A program made the translations under genes and the position numbers. This document shows positions 46,732 to 56,965 of a DNA stretch of 64,000 nucleotides, in pieces. Below the pieces are notes generated by a model. It was not told the origin of the DNA, did not search any database, and saw only the letters and a list, made by a program, of their open reading frames with translations. Where the stretch lies: NCBI RefSeq assembly GCF_947179515.1, contig NC_067480.1, forward strand, positions 12,908,201 to 12,972,200, given 5' to 3'. This DNA is from Apodemus sylvaticus. Its lineage: Eukaryota; Chordata; Mammalia; Rodentia; Muridae. Position 1 is the stretch's first letter; the number at the start of each line of letters is the position of its first letter.

Positions 46732-47281
46732 CACCATGTAATAAGGATACATGTTCTACTATGTTCATAGCAGCCCTATTTGTAATTGCCAGATGCTGGA
46801 AAGAACCCAGGTATCCCTCAACAGAAGAGTGGATGCAAAAAATGTGGTATATCTACACAATGGAGTACTATTCAGCCATTAGAAACAATGAATTCATGAA
46901 ATTCTTAGGCAAATGGATGGAGCTAGAGAATATCATACTAAGTGAGGTAACTCAGACTCAAAAGGTGAATCATGGTATGCACTCACTAATAAGTGGATAT
47001 TAACCTAGAAAACTGGAATACCCAAAACATAATCCACACATCAAATGAGGTACAAGAAGAAAGGAGGAGTAGCCCCTGGTTCTGGAAAGACTCAGTGAAA
47101 CAGTATTCAGCAAAACCAGAACCAGGAAGTGGGAAGGGGTGGGTGGGAGGACAGGGGAAGAGAAGGGGGTTTGCGGGACTTTTGGGGAGTGGGGGGGGCT
47201 AGAAAAGGGGAAATCATTTGAAATGTAAATAAATTATATCGAATAAAAAAAAATGTTTAAAAAAAAAATAAAATAAAATAA
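46732..47281 (+). mobile_element. Young 5'-truncated L1 (copy 4)
   Basis: Begins in the ORF2 C-terminus (CCATGTAATAAGGATACATG) and holds an open end of ORF2 (46761-47003, ending HGMHSLISGY). It continues through the G-rich 3'UTR to AAATGTAAATAAATTATATCG and an A-rich tail with AAAATAAAATAAAATAAAG. A perfect 15-bp TSD flanks it. Only about 550 bp, a typical severe 5' truncation. Confidence 0.97.
46761..47003 (+). pseudogene. L1 ORF2 last 80 residues (copy 4)
   Basis: Open in-frame C-terminus of ORF2 (MFIAALFVIARCWKEPRYPS to HSLISGY). Truncated upstream by incomplete reverse transcription, so it is non-functional. Confidence 0.95.
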
Positions 47282-47296
47282 AGAAGTGGGGAGTTG
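47282..47296 (+). repeat. Right TSD of L1 copy 4
   Basis: AGAAGTGGGGAGTTG directly after the A-rich tail. Confidence 0.95.
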
Positions 47297-47727
47297 TCCA
47301 GAAGAACATGATTGCCTTTTTCGGAAGGAATGTGAAAGACTTTGGAAATCTGGATGACAATTTTGCTGATAGCAGACAGTCCAGTCTCACTCTCCATTCA
47401 AAAGATTTTAAAGGGGGAAAAATCAACATTCTTGTTAGGTTTTAGCAAAAACTCTAACCATATTCTAATTAATGGACTTACTTCTTTGTCAGAAGAAATT
47501 TCAAGAGAGCATAACATTGAGTCTCTTGTGTAATTATTAGTAATAATACAAACGCAGCTCAACAAGTGAGGAAGGGAAAGCCCCCAAAATAGTGTAGAAA
47601 GAAAGAAGTTCTAATAATTTTAATATTAATGCCAAGGTATGTTTTTTTTTTTAAAAAAAAAAAAAAAGCCCAGCATTTTAAAAGATTAGTATTTTAAGGA
47701 GAGTGCTCCTAATTTGTAGGAGAACAA
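47297..47727. other. Spacer with T11-A15 palindromic run
   Basis: T-run 47642-47652 meets A-run 47653-47667. No gene recognised. Confidence 0.4.
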
Positions 47728-48480
47728 TAAGAAAGTCTGAAACTCAGGAGACAGCAGGTGTTGGTGAGGATGTGGAGAAAGAGGAACACTCCTCCACTGC
47801 TGGTGGGGTTGCAAACTGGTACAACCACTCTGGAAATCAGTCTGGCAGTTCCTCAGAAAACTGTGCACGTCACTTCAGAAAGATCCTGCTATACCACTCC
47901 TGGGCATATACCCAGAGGATTTCCCAGCATGTAATAAGGATATATGCTCCACTATGTTCATAGCAGCCCTATTTATAATAATCAGAAGCTGGAAAGAACT
48001 CAGGTATCCCTCAACAGAAGAATGGATGCAAAAAAATGTAGTATATATAATACAATGGAGTACTATTCAGCCATTAGAAACAATGAATTCATGAAATTCT
48101 TAGGCAAATGGATGGAGCTGGAGAACATCATACTAAGTGAGGTAACCCAGTTTCAAAAGATCAATCATGGTATGCACTCACTAATAAGTGGATATTAGTC
48201 TGGAAAACTGTAATACCCAAAACATAATCCACACCTCAAAAGATGTCCAAGTAGAACGGAGGAGTGGCCTCTGGTTCTGGAAAGACTCAGTGCAGCAGTA
48301 TAAGGCAAAACCAGAACAGGAAAGTGGGAAGGGGTGGGTCGGAGAACAGGGGTAGGGAAGGGGGCTTATGTAACTTTCAGGGAGTGGGGGGACCAGAAAA
48401 GGGGAAATCATTTGAAATGTAAATAAAAATATATCGAATAAAATAAAAAAAAAACTTCAAAAAAATAACAAAACAAAACA
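47728..48480 (+). mobile_element. 5'-truncated L1 (copy 5)
   Basis: Starts near the ORF2 Cys-rich region (ACTCAGGAGACAGCAGGTG). It carries the ORF2 end in two frames (47703-47963 out of frame and 47944-48198 with AKKCSIYNTMEYYSAIRNN), then the G-rich 3'UTR and ATGTAAATAAAAATATATCG, and a long AAAAC-rich tail. No clear TSD found; slightly older than copy 4. Confidence 0.9.
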
Positions 48481-48538
48481 AAAAAAAGTATCCCCACCCA
48501 ACTAAGCTTGTGTGCTTCATGAAGAGAAAAACCGAAGG

Positions 48539-48590
48539 AAGAAAGGAAGGAAGGAAGGAATGAACGAACGAACAAATGAACGAAGTTGCT
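48539..48590. repeat. (GAAG/GAAC)n microsatellite
   Basis: GAAGGAAGAAAGGAAGG units passing into GAACGAACGAAC. Confidence 0.9.
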
Positions 48591-48595
48591 ACTGT

Positions 48596-48805
48596 GTTTT
48601 TGTTTGTTTGTTTGGGGTTTTTTGTTTCTTTTGTTTGTTTGTTTGTTTGTTTGTTTGTTTCTTTGAGTCAGTGTTTCTCTGTGTAGCCCTGGCTGTCCTG
48701 GAGCTCATTCTATAGACTAGGCTGACCTTGAACTCAGAAATCTGGTTGCCTCTGCCTCCTCCCAAGTGCTGGGATTAAAGGCGTGTGCCACCACTGCACA
48801 GCTGC
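48596..48805 (-). mobile_element. B1 SINE, antisense, with (GTTT)n tail
   Basis: The plus strand reads a GTTT-repeat tail (48599-48660), CAGTGTTTCTCTGTGTAGCC, CTGGCTGTCCTGGAGCTCA, GCTGACCTTGAACTCAGAAA, then CTGCCTCCTCCCAAGTGCTG and GGGATTAAAGGCGTGTGCC. This is full-length B1 in reverse with well-preserved A and B boxes. Confidence 0.95.
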
Positions 48806-48937
48806 TATTGTTTTACAAGTACTCCAGTATCCATACCAACCTGGCAACCAGTGTGGTGGTGGTGTCCACATGTCTGATTTGGGAGCATCCTTACCTCATG
48901 AAAGGCATAAGGATGGTGGAGTCATGGAATTTTTTTT

Positions 48938-48950
48938 TTCTCCACAGTTT
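48938..48950 (+). repeat. Left TSD of inverted L1 copy 6
   Basis: TTCTCCACAGTTT, repeated at 50299-50311. The trailing Ts merge with the L1 T-run. Confidence 0.88.
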
Positions 48951-48993
48951 TTTTTTTAATTTTTTAATTTTTTTATTTCATTCGATATATTTT

Positions 48994-49588
48994 TTATTTA
49001 CATTTCAAATGATTTCCCCTTTTCTGGTCCCCCACTTTCAGAAGTGATGTGCCCAGTTTTCTGAGGAACTGCCAGACTGATTTCCAGAGTGGTTGTACCA
49101 ATTTGAAAGCCCACCAGCAGTGGAGGAGGGTTCCTCTTTCTCCACATCTTTGCCAACACCTGCTGTCTTCTGAGTTTTTAATCTTAGCCATTCTGACTGG
49201 TGTAAGGTGAAATCTCAGGGTTGTTTTGATTTGCATTTCCCTGATGACTAATGAAGTTGAGCATTTTTTAAGATGTTTCTCTGCCATCCGAAGTTCTTCA
49301 GGTGATAATTCTTTGTTTAACTCTGTTCCCAATTTTTTAATAGGCTTATTTGGTTTTCTGGAGTCTAACTTCTTGAGTTCTTTGTATATATTGGATATTA
49401 GCCCTCTCTCTGATGTAGGGTTGGTGAAGATCTTTTCCCAATTTGTTGGTTGCCGATTTGTCCTTTTGATGGTGTCCTTTGCTTTACAGAAACTTTGTAA
49501 TTTTATGAGGTCCCAATGGTCAATTCTTGATCTTAGAGCATATACTATTGGTATTCTGTTCAGGAACTTTCCCCTTGTACTGATGTCC
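48994..49588 (-). pseudogene. L1 ORF2 C-terminal segment with deletion (copy 6)
   Basis: Minus frame 48994-49332 (MGTELNKELSPEELRMAEKH to LRKLGTSL) contains a damaged Cys-rich motif (CWQRCGERGTLLHCWWAFK, last Cys lost). After TSL the frame runs into 3'UTR sequence because the ORF2 end is deleted. Upstream parts lie in other frames. Confidence 0.88.
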
Positions 49589-50298
49589 TTCCTATACTCA
49601 AAGGATAATCAGCCTGAGAAAGAAATTAGGGAAATAACACCCTTCACAATAGCCACAAACAGTATAAAGTACCTTGGGGTGACTCTTACCAAACATGTGA
49701 AAGATCTGTATGACAAGAACTTCAAGACTCTGAAGAAGGAAATAGAAGAAGACCTCAAAAAATGGAAAAATCTCCCATGCTCATGGATGGGCAGGATTAA
49801 TATAGTTAAAATGGCCATTTTTCCAAAAGCAATATACAGATTCAACGCAATACCCATCATAATCCCAACTCAATTCTTCACAGAGTTAGAAAGAGCAATT
49901 CTCAAATTCATCTAGAATAACAAAAAACCCAGGATAGCTAAAACTATTCTCAACAACAAAAAAAAAATTCTGGGGGAATCAGTATCCCTGACCTCAAGCA
50001 ATACTACAGAGCAATAGTGTTAAAAACTGCATGGTATTGGTACAGTGACAGGCAGACAGATCAATGGAACAGGATTGAAGATCCAGAAATGAACCCACAC
50101 ACCTATGGCCACTTGATCCTCGACAAGGGGCTGAAAACATCCAATGGAAAAAAGATAGCCTTTTCAACAAATGGTGCTGGTTCAACTGGAGGTCAGCATG
50201 CAGAAGAATGCGAATTGATCCATCCTTGTCTACTTGTACTAAGCTCAACTCCAAATGGATCAAAGACTTCCACATAAAGCCAGACACTCTAAAGCTAA
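49588..50298 (+). pseudogene. L1 ORF2 middle segment, inverted half (copy 6)
   Basis: The end of the plus frame at 49226-49915, from FLYSKDNQPEKEIREITPFT through WMGRINIVKMAIFPKAIYRF to LERAILKFI, is true ORF2. Its first two thirds are antisense of the other half. Later pieces lie at 50017-50277 and 50208-50300 with a one-base shift near 50130 (CAAGGGGCTG). Confidence 0.88.
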
Positions 50299-50311
50299 TT
50301 CTCCACAGTTT
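50299..50311 (+). repeat. Right TSD of inverted L1 copy 6
   Basis: TTCTCCACAGTTT, matching 48938-48950. Confidence 0.88.
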
Positions 50312-50569
50312 CATATTGCTGCTGAGGGGGGGGCCACATATCATACAGGAGAGGATCTTTGCAAAAAGGCCCCAAGAGACCGTTTTTTTAACACAGTGGA
50401 ACTGAAACACAAGTTGACACTCAAATATTTTGAGAGGCCAGAGTCGTGAGGCTGTTGTGCAGAAGAGCTGCATATAATGTGTAGCCAGCCCAGGAGAGAC
50501 ACGTGCTAGAGCTGGAAGGACAGAGTCATCTGATCCTTTGGGAACTGAAGTGTCAAATGCAGAACCTAA
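50312..50569. other. Spacer
   Basis: A G8 run lies at about 50325-50332. No gene recognised. Confidence 0.3.
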
Positions 50570-51265
50570 ACCTAGACAATGTGATGTTTGCTCTGCTGGC
50601 CTTCGGTTCGTTATTTCCAAGATTTCTGCCATTTTGTCCCAATTTCTCCCCTTGGATGGTAATTGTATTCTATGTGGCATTGCAAGGAGTTAAAATTAAG
50701 CTACTGCCTTGAATCACAGAGGAGTGTTTGAACTTTAAGGCAGTGTTGAGAATGTGAAAGACTATGATGACCTTTCAAAGTTGGCACAACTGTATTCTGT
50801 ATTATAATATACCTGTAAGCCTAGGGGACTTGGGGTGGAATGCATTTGGATAAGAAATGCTCCCCATCGACTCTAGTACTTTTGAATTTGGCCCCCAGTT
50901 ACTGGCATGCTTTAGGGACCTGGGGCCACTTTGCTGTGATTTTTCAATCCTGTGTGTGGAAGGAAAATATGATCAGTCAGCATCCTGTATGTCCCACCAT
51001 GCTCTGCCCACCATATCACTGTGGAGTATCTATCTCTTTGACATTTTAATCCACAATAAGCCCTTTCACTATAACTTGCTTTTGGTCATGGCCTTTGTTC
51101 TCCTCAGTACCATTCTTCCTTTATCTCTGCTTCAATCCAAGACATCAGATTCCTCCTAGGAATTCGTGCCCTGAGTTGTCTTCATGATGAACTGTAAATA
51201 AACCCCTTTTGCCTCAAGTTTTCTGTTGTTTGTGACATTCATCACAACAACAGAAATGAAAATGT
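50570..51265 (-). repeat. Old dispersed rodent repeat(s), family not named
   Basis: Contains GGCAGTGTTGAGAATGTGAA then AGACTATGATGACC, CCTGTAAGCCTAGGGGACTT, CTTGCTTTTGGTCATGGCC, and a second end-like block ATGAACTGTAAATAAACCCC then ACAACAACAGAAATG. These blocks recur in rodent dispersed repeats. The last part matches the reversed end of the URR1-like copy at 56565-56965. Frames here are chance. Confidence 0.45.
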
Positions 51266-51596
51266 TTCAGCACAGCAACAGAAAAGTAAATGACCCACTT
51301 GCTCGGTAACCCCTTGAGGGAAGAAGGCTTTAGTTGGATGAAAGTAGTGAGGAAATACAGATGATCATGGATGGAAAGCCATGGTGACATGAGTGGGAAA
51401 TACTTTGTCATGGTGTCTTGATATTCAGGAATCAAGAGAGCAAAAGAAGTGTGGCTGGGAGGGAATCCTGAAGAGTAATCTCTAGTGAACCACTGTCTTT
51501 CAAGAGCCTCTACTTAAAGTCCGGTTCCAGCCTATAACCCAGTGTTCCAAGAGCAGAGCCTGTGAATACACTCACAGAAAAAAAATCTCACCATTC
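51266..51596. other. Spacer
   Basis: No recognised feature. Confidence 0.3.
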
Positions 51597-51865
51597 TTTT
51601 TTTTTTAATTCGATATATTTTTTATTTACATTTCAAATGATTTCCCCCTTTCTGGCCCTCCACTCCCCAAAAGTCCCATAAGCCCTCTTACCTCCCCCTG
51701 TTCTCTCATCTACCCCTTCCCACTTCTCTGTTCTGGTTTTGCCCTATACTGCTACACTGAGTATTTCCAGAACCAGTCCACTCTTCCTTTCTTCTTATAC
51801 ATCATTTGATATGTGGATTATGTTTTGGGTATTCCAATTTTCTAGGCTAATATCCACTTATTATA
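51597..51865 (-). mobile_element. L1 3'UTR, antisense, 5'-truncated
   Basis: T-run, AATTCGATATATTTTTTATT, CATTTCAAATGATTTCCCCC, the reversed G-rich tract, and the end of ORF2 (AATATCCACTTATTA) where it is truncated. About 270 bp; same subfamily type as the young L1s. No TSD found. Confidence 0.93.
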
Positions 51866-51914
51866 AATTAATTTATTCCTTTCCTCACTAGGCTGGCTAT
51901 CCCTTGCTTTACTG

Positions 51915-52185
51915 TATTTTGGAAGCAAGAGCTGAAGCAGCAGCCAAGGAGTCATATTGCTTACTGGTGTGCTTCCCTGGTTTTCTCAGTCTGCTTTCTT
52001 ATAAAACCCAGGACCACCAGCCCAGGGATGGCACCACCCACAGTGGGCTGGGCCCTCCCCCATCAATTACCAATTTAGAAGATACCTTTCAGCTGGATCT
52101 CATGGGGCCATTTCCTCAATTGAATCTCCTTCCTCTCTGATGAGTCTAGCTTGTGTCAACTTGACAGAAAACAAGCCAGTAAATA
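51915..52185 (+). repeat. URR1-like rodent interspersed repeat, partial
   Basis: GCAAGAGCTGAAGCAGC, then TATTGCTTACTGG, AACCCAGGACCACCAGCCCA, GGATGGCACCACCCACAGTG, CAATTGAATCTCC and TAGCTTGTGTCAACTTGACA. Same order as 8262-8662, with the 5' part missing. Confidence 0.65.
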
Positions 52186-53299
52186 TTGCTTTCAGTTACG
52201 TTGGCAGACTGAGCAAGATTAAGGTTATTTGTATGTCCTAGATCAGTTTTTTTCTTTTCAAAGATTCTTCACACCTGGCTTAATGGTTTGGTTGTGTATG
52301 GTTTGCTCACTAGTTATTAAGGTGAATCATATTTACTACAGAAGTATTCTAAGTGCTTTGGCTCCTTGAAATTTGCCAACTGCTTTCAAGGTCATTTATC
52401 TACAAAGAAGTTTGAGTCAGTGAATTGAATGATGCTTGTTTGTAGGAGAATCTGGAAGAGGAGAGAAAGTCATAATATTTAAATCTCTAAGAAATGCTTA
52501 AAATTGGAATAGATGAATTAGAAATCATGCTTAAATCTGGTATAACAAATAGATTAATCCACTGAACACAGAAAACTCATAATTATGAAATAAAGCTTTA
52601 TTTGAAGCAACTCTGTTTTCTGATAATATTCAAACAGTAAATAGTTGGAACAAAAATTATTAACTAATTTAGCATAATGTTAAAACCATGTTTCCTGGCT
52701 TGTGTCCAGATGGTGGATTTGGTTAAAGAGCAGAGAACAGTGTATCACTGGAGACAGAACAATCAGGAGGCTTCTGGAAGAGCAGTTCCACGATATTTTA
52801 TAGAACCAATTCCTAGGGATGCCTTGAAAATGTGCAATGTGGATCATGCACCAGTAAAACTTTGTGCAGGGCTTAGTAGACTTCCAAAGAAGAATATTTA
52901 GATTAAAACACTGGCTACTTGACTCACTTACCAGAAGCAATCATAACAGAAATCAACTAATCAAGACTCTTAAGTTTCCAACTCATGTTAGAGGAAATAT
53001 TTTTAACCTTGCACAAAAAAATTAAGGTAAAATGCTTCTTCTCAGCCAACCAAATAATTCCAACATAAGAGTGGTTTCCTTGGATGTTCCAATAGAGTAA
53101 AACCCTGAACACTGAAATCAAGCCAGTGGTCAAGCGTAAGAGTAAGACTCCTAAATACAAATTCTCAAATAGAAAAATACTTAAAATATCTTAGTGGTAA
53201 TGCTTTAAAAGCACCGTGGATTTTTTAAAAGTAATCAGATAAAGATTGAAATTGGTTTGTGTGCATGGATGCTTTTCAAGTGCAGGGAGTTGTCATTAA
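52186..53299. other. Spacer with an unexplained short ORF
   Basis: A plus frame at 52677-52901 (74 aa) follows a TTTCCTGGCTTGTGTCCAG string that looks like a 3' splice site. It contains VYHWRQNNQEASGRAVPRYF. No domain recognised. The rest is unrecognised AT-rich DNA. Confidence 0.25.
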
Positions 53300-53700
53300 T
53301 AGTATCAATACCAAGGTTTTATTCAGAACGGCAATAGCTTAGAGTGTATTTGAATAAAAATGATTCACACAGAAAGAAGTACAAAAGCAAGGGAATTTGG
53401 AGTTCCAGTAACAATCACAGAAGGAAGAACTTTGTAGACTGAGTGCAAAAGTGAGAAGCAGACACATTGAATTGGTCACAGTTACACAGTCTTTCTCAGT
53501 CTAGACTGAATTGTCTGAGATTAGTAATTAAAATGAGTTTGCAGCTTCTGATTGGCTATCCGTGTTCAAATATTTTAATCAAAGTATTTAAAACAAAATT
53601 TTGAATTTTTACTTAAACTTGAAAACTAAACAATCCTTAGACCTGGTCTCCATTTTTTGATTCCCTTTCACAACACAATGGTTTTAAAGAAATGAAACAA
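53300..53700 (-). mobile_element. Possible old LTR-like segment, antisense
   Basis: Minus strand: two CCAAT-type boxes (GATTGGCT at about 53548 and AATTGGTC at about 53472 on plus) and CTGAATAAAACC near 53315-53330 as a possible polyadenylation signal. The layout resembles the element at 44522-45050, but similarity is loose. Confidence 0.3.
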
Positions 53701-54929
53701 TTTATGCCGTCTCAAAGTTCAGAATGCAAATAAGTGCTCATATGCTCAACTTTTGATTTACATGAGACCAAATGAACAAGAGTACTGCAACAAGTCATTG
53801 ATTATGAAATGATCTGAGATATCTAAGCAGAGAGGCCTCACTCCAGAGGGCAATACCTTTCAACCTAGGTCCAGAGAAAAAGCAATGTCTAAAGAAATGA
53901 TGAGCATGCTTGTTTACTCCCTTGAATCCTACTGTGACACATTTATATCTCCTACTCCGGCCCTTATTGACTGACATCATTCCTGAGCCCCTTGAGGGTC
54001 CAACCCAGACTGTTCGGAGCAAACTCACAGACTGAACACTTGGCAATAGGCCATAAAGTTACAGAATAAACTGAGGTGCCCATCGTGATTTCAGAGTTCT
54101 GTCAATCATAGAACTATAAAGTGAATCATACATATATACATTCCTAATGGAATAAAAGTAGTATATATGTAATCAGGATCTATTACTTCCTGAAGACAAC
54201 ATATGTAACACAGAGAATTTGTCAAACTCTCTCTGCTTCCTGCTTTTACCAAAATTTTATTTGCCAGCAATCATGAACTAATGATCTCATGGGTTGTGTC
54301 CTCTGATAAGTTGAATAAAAAAAGCAAAGATCAGGGCATGGTTTACATATGATGCTCATACACAAGGCTGAAACATTAAGGCCCCTTTTTTTGGAACAAC
54401 TCTGACAAATAGAGATGAATGGAAATTTACTAGTGGGCAGAATATTTTTCACATTTTCCCACATTTGGCATAAAATAAAAGTCATATTGTGACTTTATAC
54501 CGATTTGTGGACTATAGTAAAAGTTTAATCTCTATAGTCATGGAGTCAGAGTGAATATAACTGAAAAGTTTCTGAAAGAAATTTCTTTCCGTGGAAAGAA
54601 TATTTGGATCTATTTCTCACAATGGTCAAAGGATTGGAAAATTATTTGGGTTCATGTAAATGTTTATCAAAAAGTGATCTCATCCCAGGAATGGTTCAAT
54701 AATCAGATGTTTAGGATAACCTATACTGATAATAATATTAGAACTGTTTTCTTTGTTAGGTAATTGGTGATAATAGCCAACTAGAAAGGTTCCATGAAAA
54801 CTCTAGAAAGCAAGAATCTCTATAAGTTTATGACTGGTTATATTGATTAGTTTAGTTGAGTTGTGAAGTCTTCCTTTAATTGTGGATGGCATCAGTTCAA
54901 GGGTTTGGATCCTGTACTAAATAAAAGTC
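53701..54929. other. Spacer, 1.2 kb
   Basis: No gene or repeat recognised. Short frames here are chance-like. Confidence 0.35.
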
Positions 54930-55098
54930 AGAAATTCTCTTATTCTCTCGGACTCTCTTCCATCCCTAACCCCCTCCCCCACCTACATGTTCCTGGCCCC
55001 CTGGTTTCTCTCTCTCTCTCTTTCCCCCCTCCTTCTCTGTCACTATTGCATTCTAAAGTCCCCTCCCCATGTCCTAATTAAACTCTATTCTATAGGTA
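54930..55098 (+). repeat. Pyrimidine-rich repeat end, possible LTR remnant
   Basis: CCCCTCCCCCACC, (CT)n at 55008-55022, then CCCATGTCCTAATTAAACTC with a weak polyadenylation-like signal. This composition is common at the ends of rodent LTR-type repeats. Family not named. Confidence 0.3.
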
Positions 55099-55099
55099 A

Positions 55100-56240
55100 C
55101 ACTGAGATTCCACCTTATACTAGTCAGAATGGCTAAGATGAAAAACTCAGGGGACAGCAGATACTGGAGAGGATGTGGGAAAAGAGGAACACTTCTCCAT
55201 TGTTGGTGGGATTGCAAGCTGGTAAAACCACTCTGGAAATCAGTTTGTCAATTCCTCAGAAAATTAGACATAGCACTGCCTGAGGATGTGCTATACCACT
55301 TCTGGGCATATATCCAGAAGATGTTCCTACATGGAATAAGAACACATGTTCTACTATGTTCATAGCAGCCTTATTTATAATAGCCAGAAGCTGGGAAGAA
55401 CCCAGATGTCCTTCAACAGAGGAATGGATACAGAAACTGTGGTATATATACACAATGGAGCTATATTTAAATAATCAGCTATTAAAGAATAATGAATTCA
55501 TGAAATTCTTAGGCAAATGGATAGGACTATAAAATGTCATTCTGAGCAAGGTAACCCAATCACAAAAGAAAGCACATGGTATGCACTCACTAATAAGCGG
55601 ATGTTAGCCCAAAAGCTCAAAATAAACAAGTTACAAATCACAAACTACAAGAAGCTTAAGAAGGAGGACTGAAGTAGGGGTGCTTTGGTTCCTCTGAGAA
55701 GGGAAAAAAACACTCACAGGAGTAATAATGGAGACAAAGTGTGGAGCAGAGACTGAAGTAAAGGCCGAGGAGCATGTCATGGCTGTCTCTGGAGGGGCCC
55801 TGCTAGAGCACATACAGAGACAGGTGTTAGCAACCAAACATTGGACGCTGGGAGTCCCAAATGGAGGAGCTGGAGGGTGTTCAGGAGGAGCTGAAGGGGT
55901 TTACAGCCCCATGGGAAGAACAATGATGTCGGCCACCCAGATGCTCCAGGACTCCCAGGGACTAAATCATCAACCAAGGGGTACAAATGGTTCCAGCCAA
56001 AAATGTGGCAGAGGAATGCCTTGTCAGGCATCAGTGGGAGGAGTGGTCCTTAGTCAGGTGAAGGCTCAATAGATGCCCCAACAAAGGGAAATGGGGGGTG
56101 GGGTGGGAATGCGTAGGGTGGTGGAGCTTGTACTTGGAGGCAGGGGGTGGGAGGAAGGGATTGGGATTTTTGGGGAGGGGGAAACCGGGAAATGTTTTAG
56201 CATTTGAAATGTAAATGAAGATAATATTCAATAAAAAAAG
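55100..56240 (+). mobile_element. Older 5'-truncated L1 with long 3'UTR
   Basis: Begins near the ORF2 end (ACTGAGATTCCACCTTATAC). It contains the decayed ORF2 C-terminus (55129-55600), a 3'UTR longer than in the young copies (GGAGACAAAGTGTGGAGCAG, GGAGCTGAAGGGGTTTACAG, CAGGACTCCCAGGGACTAAA), a G-rich tract, and CATTTGAAATGTAAATGAAG with an A-rich tail. An older subfamily than those at 46-50 kb. Confidence 0.88.
55129..55600 (+). pseudogene. L1 ORF2 C-terminal remnant (older L1)
   Basis: Frame 55129-55365 (MAKMKNSGDSRYWRGCGKRG, LLHCWWDCKLVKPLWKSV) keeps part of the Cys-rich motif, but its first Cys is Tyr. The remainder to the C-terminus is shifted and broken. Confidence 0.85.
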
Positions 56241-56564
56241 AAAAAGAAAAGGCCAAAAATTGACTCAAGTTCTAGTTGTCAACTCATTTGTTTTCTGACA
56301 ATAAATGCTATGTGACCAGCCACACTGGATGTCTATCACCTTAAGTCCTTGCCTATCATTGACTGCACCATCATAAAGTATATTCATATTTATATGAGTT
56401 CTAAAAGTCTTCCTGCTCTTTGACCATCTTGAGAAGTAGAGCCATATATTCCTTCCCCAGCACTTTCTTTCACCAAATTTTCAATCACATTCACTCCAAG
56501 TCTCTGATTATACAATTTATCCTTTAATATAGCCTATGAATTAGTGTATAACCACATATGTATT
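56241..56564. other. Spacer
   Basis: No recognised feature. Confidence 0.3.
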
Positions 56565-56965
56565 TGCTAGTTTTATGTCATCTTGACATCAGTTCAACTC
56601 ATTTTGGGAAGAAGTACTCTCAATTGAGAAAATGCCTCTATAAGCTATGATTGTCAGGAAGTCAGTAGCACATTTTATTGAGTAATAATATGGAAGGACC
56701 CAGCAGATTTGGGGCAGTGCCACCCCTGGGTGTGTGGTTCCAAGTGTTTTAAGTAACTAGGTGGAGCAGCCATATGGAGAGAGCATTCTTCTCTTGTTTC
56801 TGCTTCACTTCATGTCTCCATGTTTGCACCCTGCTTGAGTTCTTGGCTGGGGCCCCTCAGTGATGAACTGTTACTTAGAACCAAAAACAAAATCAACACA
56901 TTCATTAGTAACTTATTTCTGGTCCTGAAGTTTTTCATAGCAATAGAAATACTAATGACATGTTC
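56565..56965 (-). repeat. URR1-like rodent interspersed repeat, near full length, reversed
   Basis: The plus strand starts GCTAGTTTTATGTCATCTTG, then CTCAATTGAGAAAATGCCTC, GGGCAGTGCCACCCCTGGG, CTGCTTGAGTTCTTGGC, GTGATGAACTGTTACTTAGA and CATAGCAATAGAAATACTAA. This is the reverse order of the copy at 8262-8662. Confidence 0.65.

Larger units (their letters stand above)
48951..50298 (-). mobile_element. 5'-inverted (twin-primed) L1, copy 6, internally deleted
   Basis: The minus half (48951-about 49588) has the T-run, the very end of the 3'UTR, then jumps about 0.5 kb to ORF2 at LRKLGTSL, and reads back to GKFLNRIPIVYALRS. The plus half (about 49587-50298) has ORF2 from FLYSKDNQPEKEIRE to IKPDTLKLI. 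The outer coordinates of the halves are about 28 nt apart in ORF2. A short CCT/CCTT overlap marks the inversion junction. A 13-bp TSD flanks it. Confidence 0.92.

Noticed and set aside
49226..49915. 229-aa plus-strand ORF as a novel protein
   Set aside because: It is a chimera created by the L1 inversion: the first part is antisense L1, the last part sense ORF2.
50503..51159. Overlapping plus-strand frames at 50503-50712, 50840-51049 and 50857-51159
   Set aside because: They fall in old dispersed-repeat sequence and have no conserved motif.
55728..56072. 114-aa Gly-rich plus-strand ORF
   Set aside because: It lies in the long 3'UTR of the older L1 at 55100-56240, after the ORF2 end.
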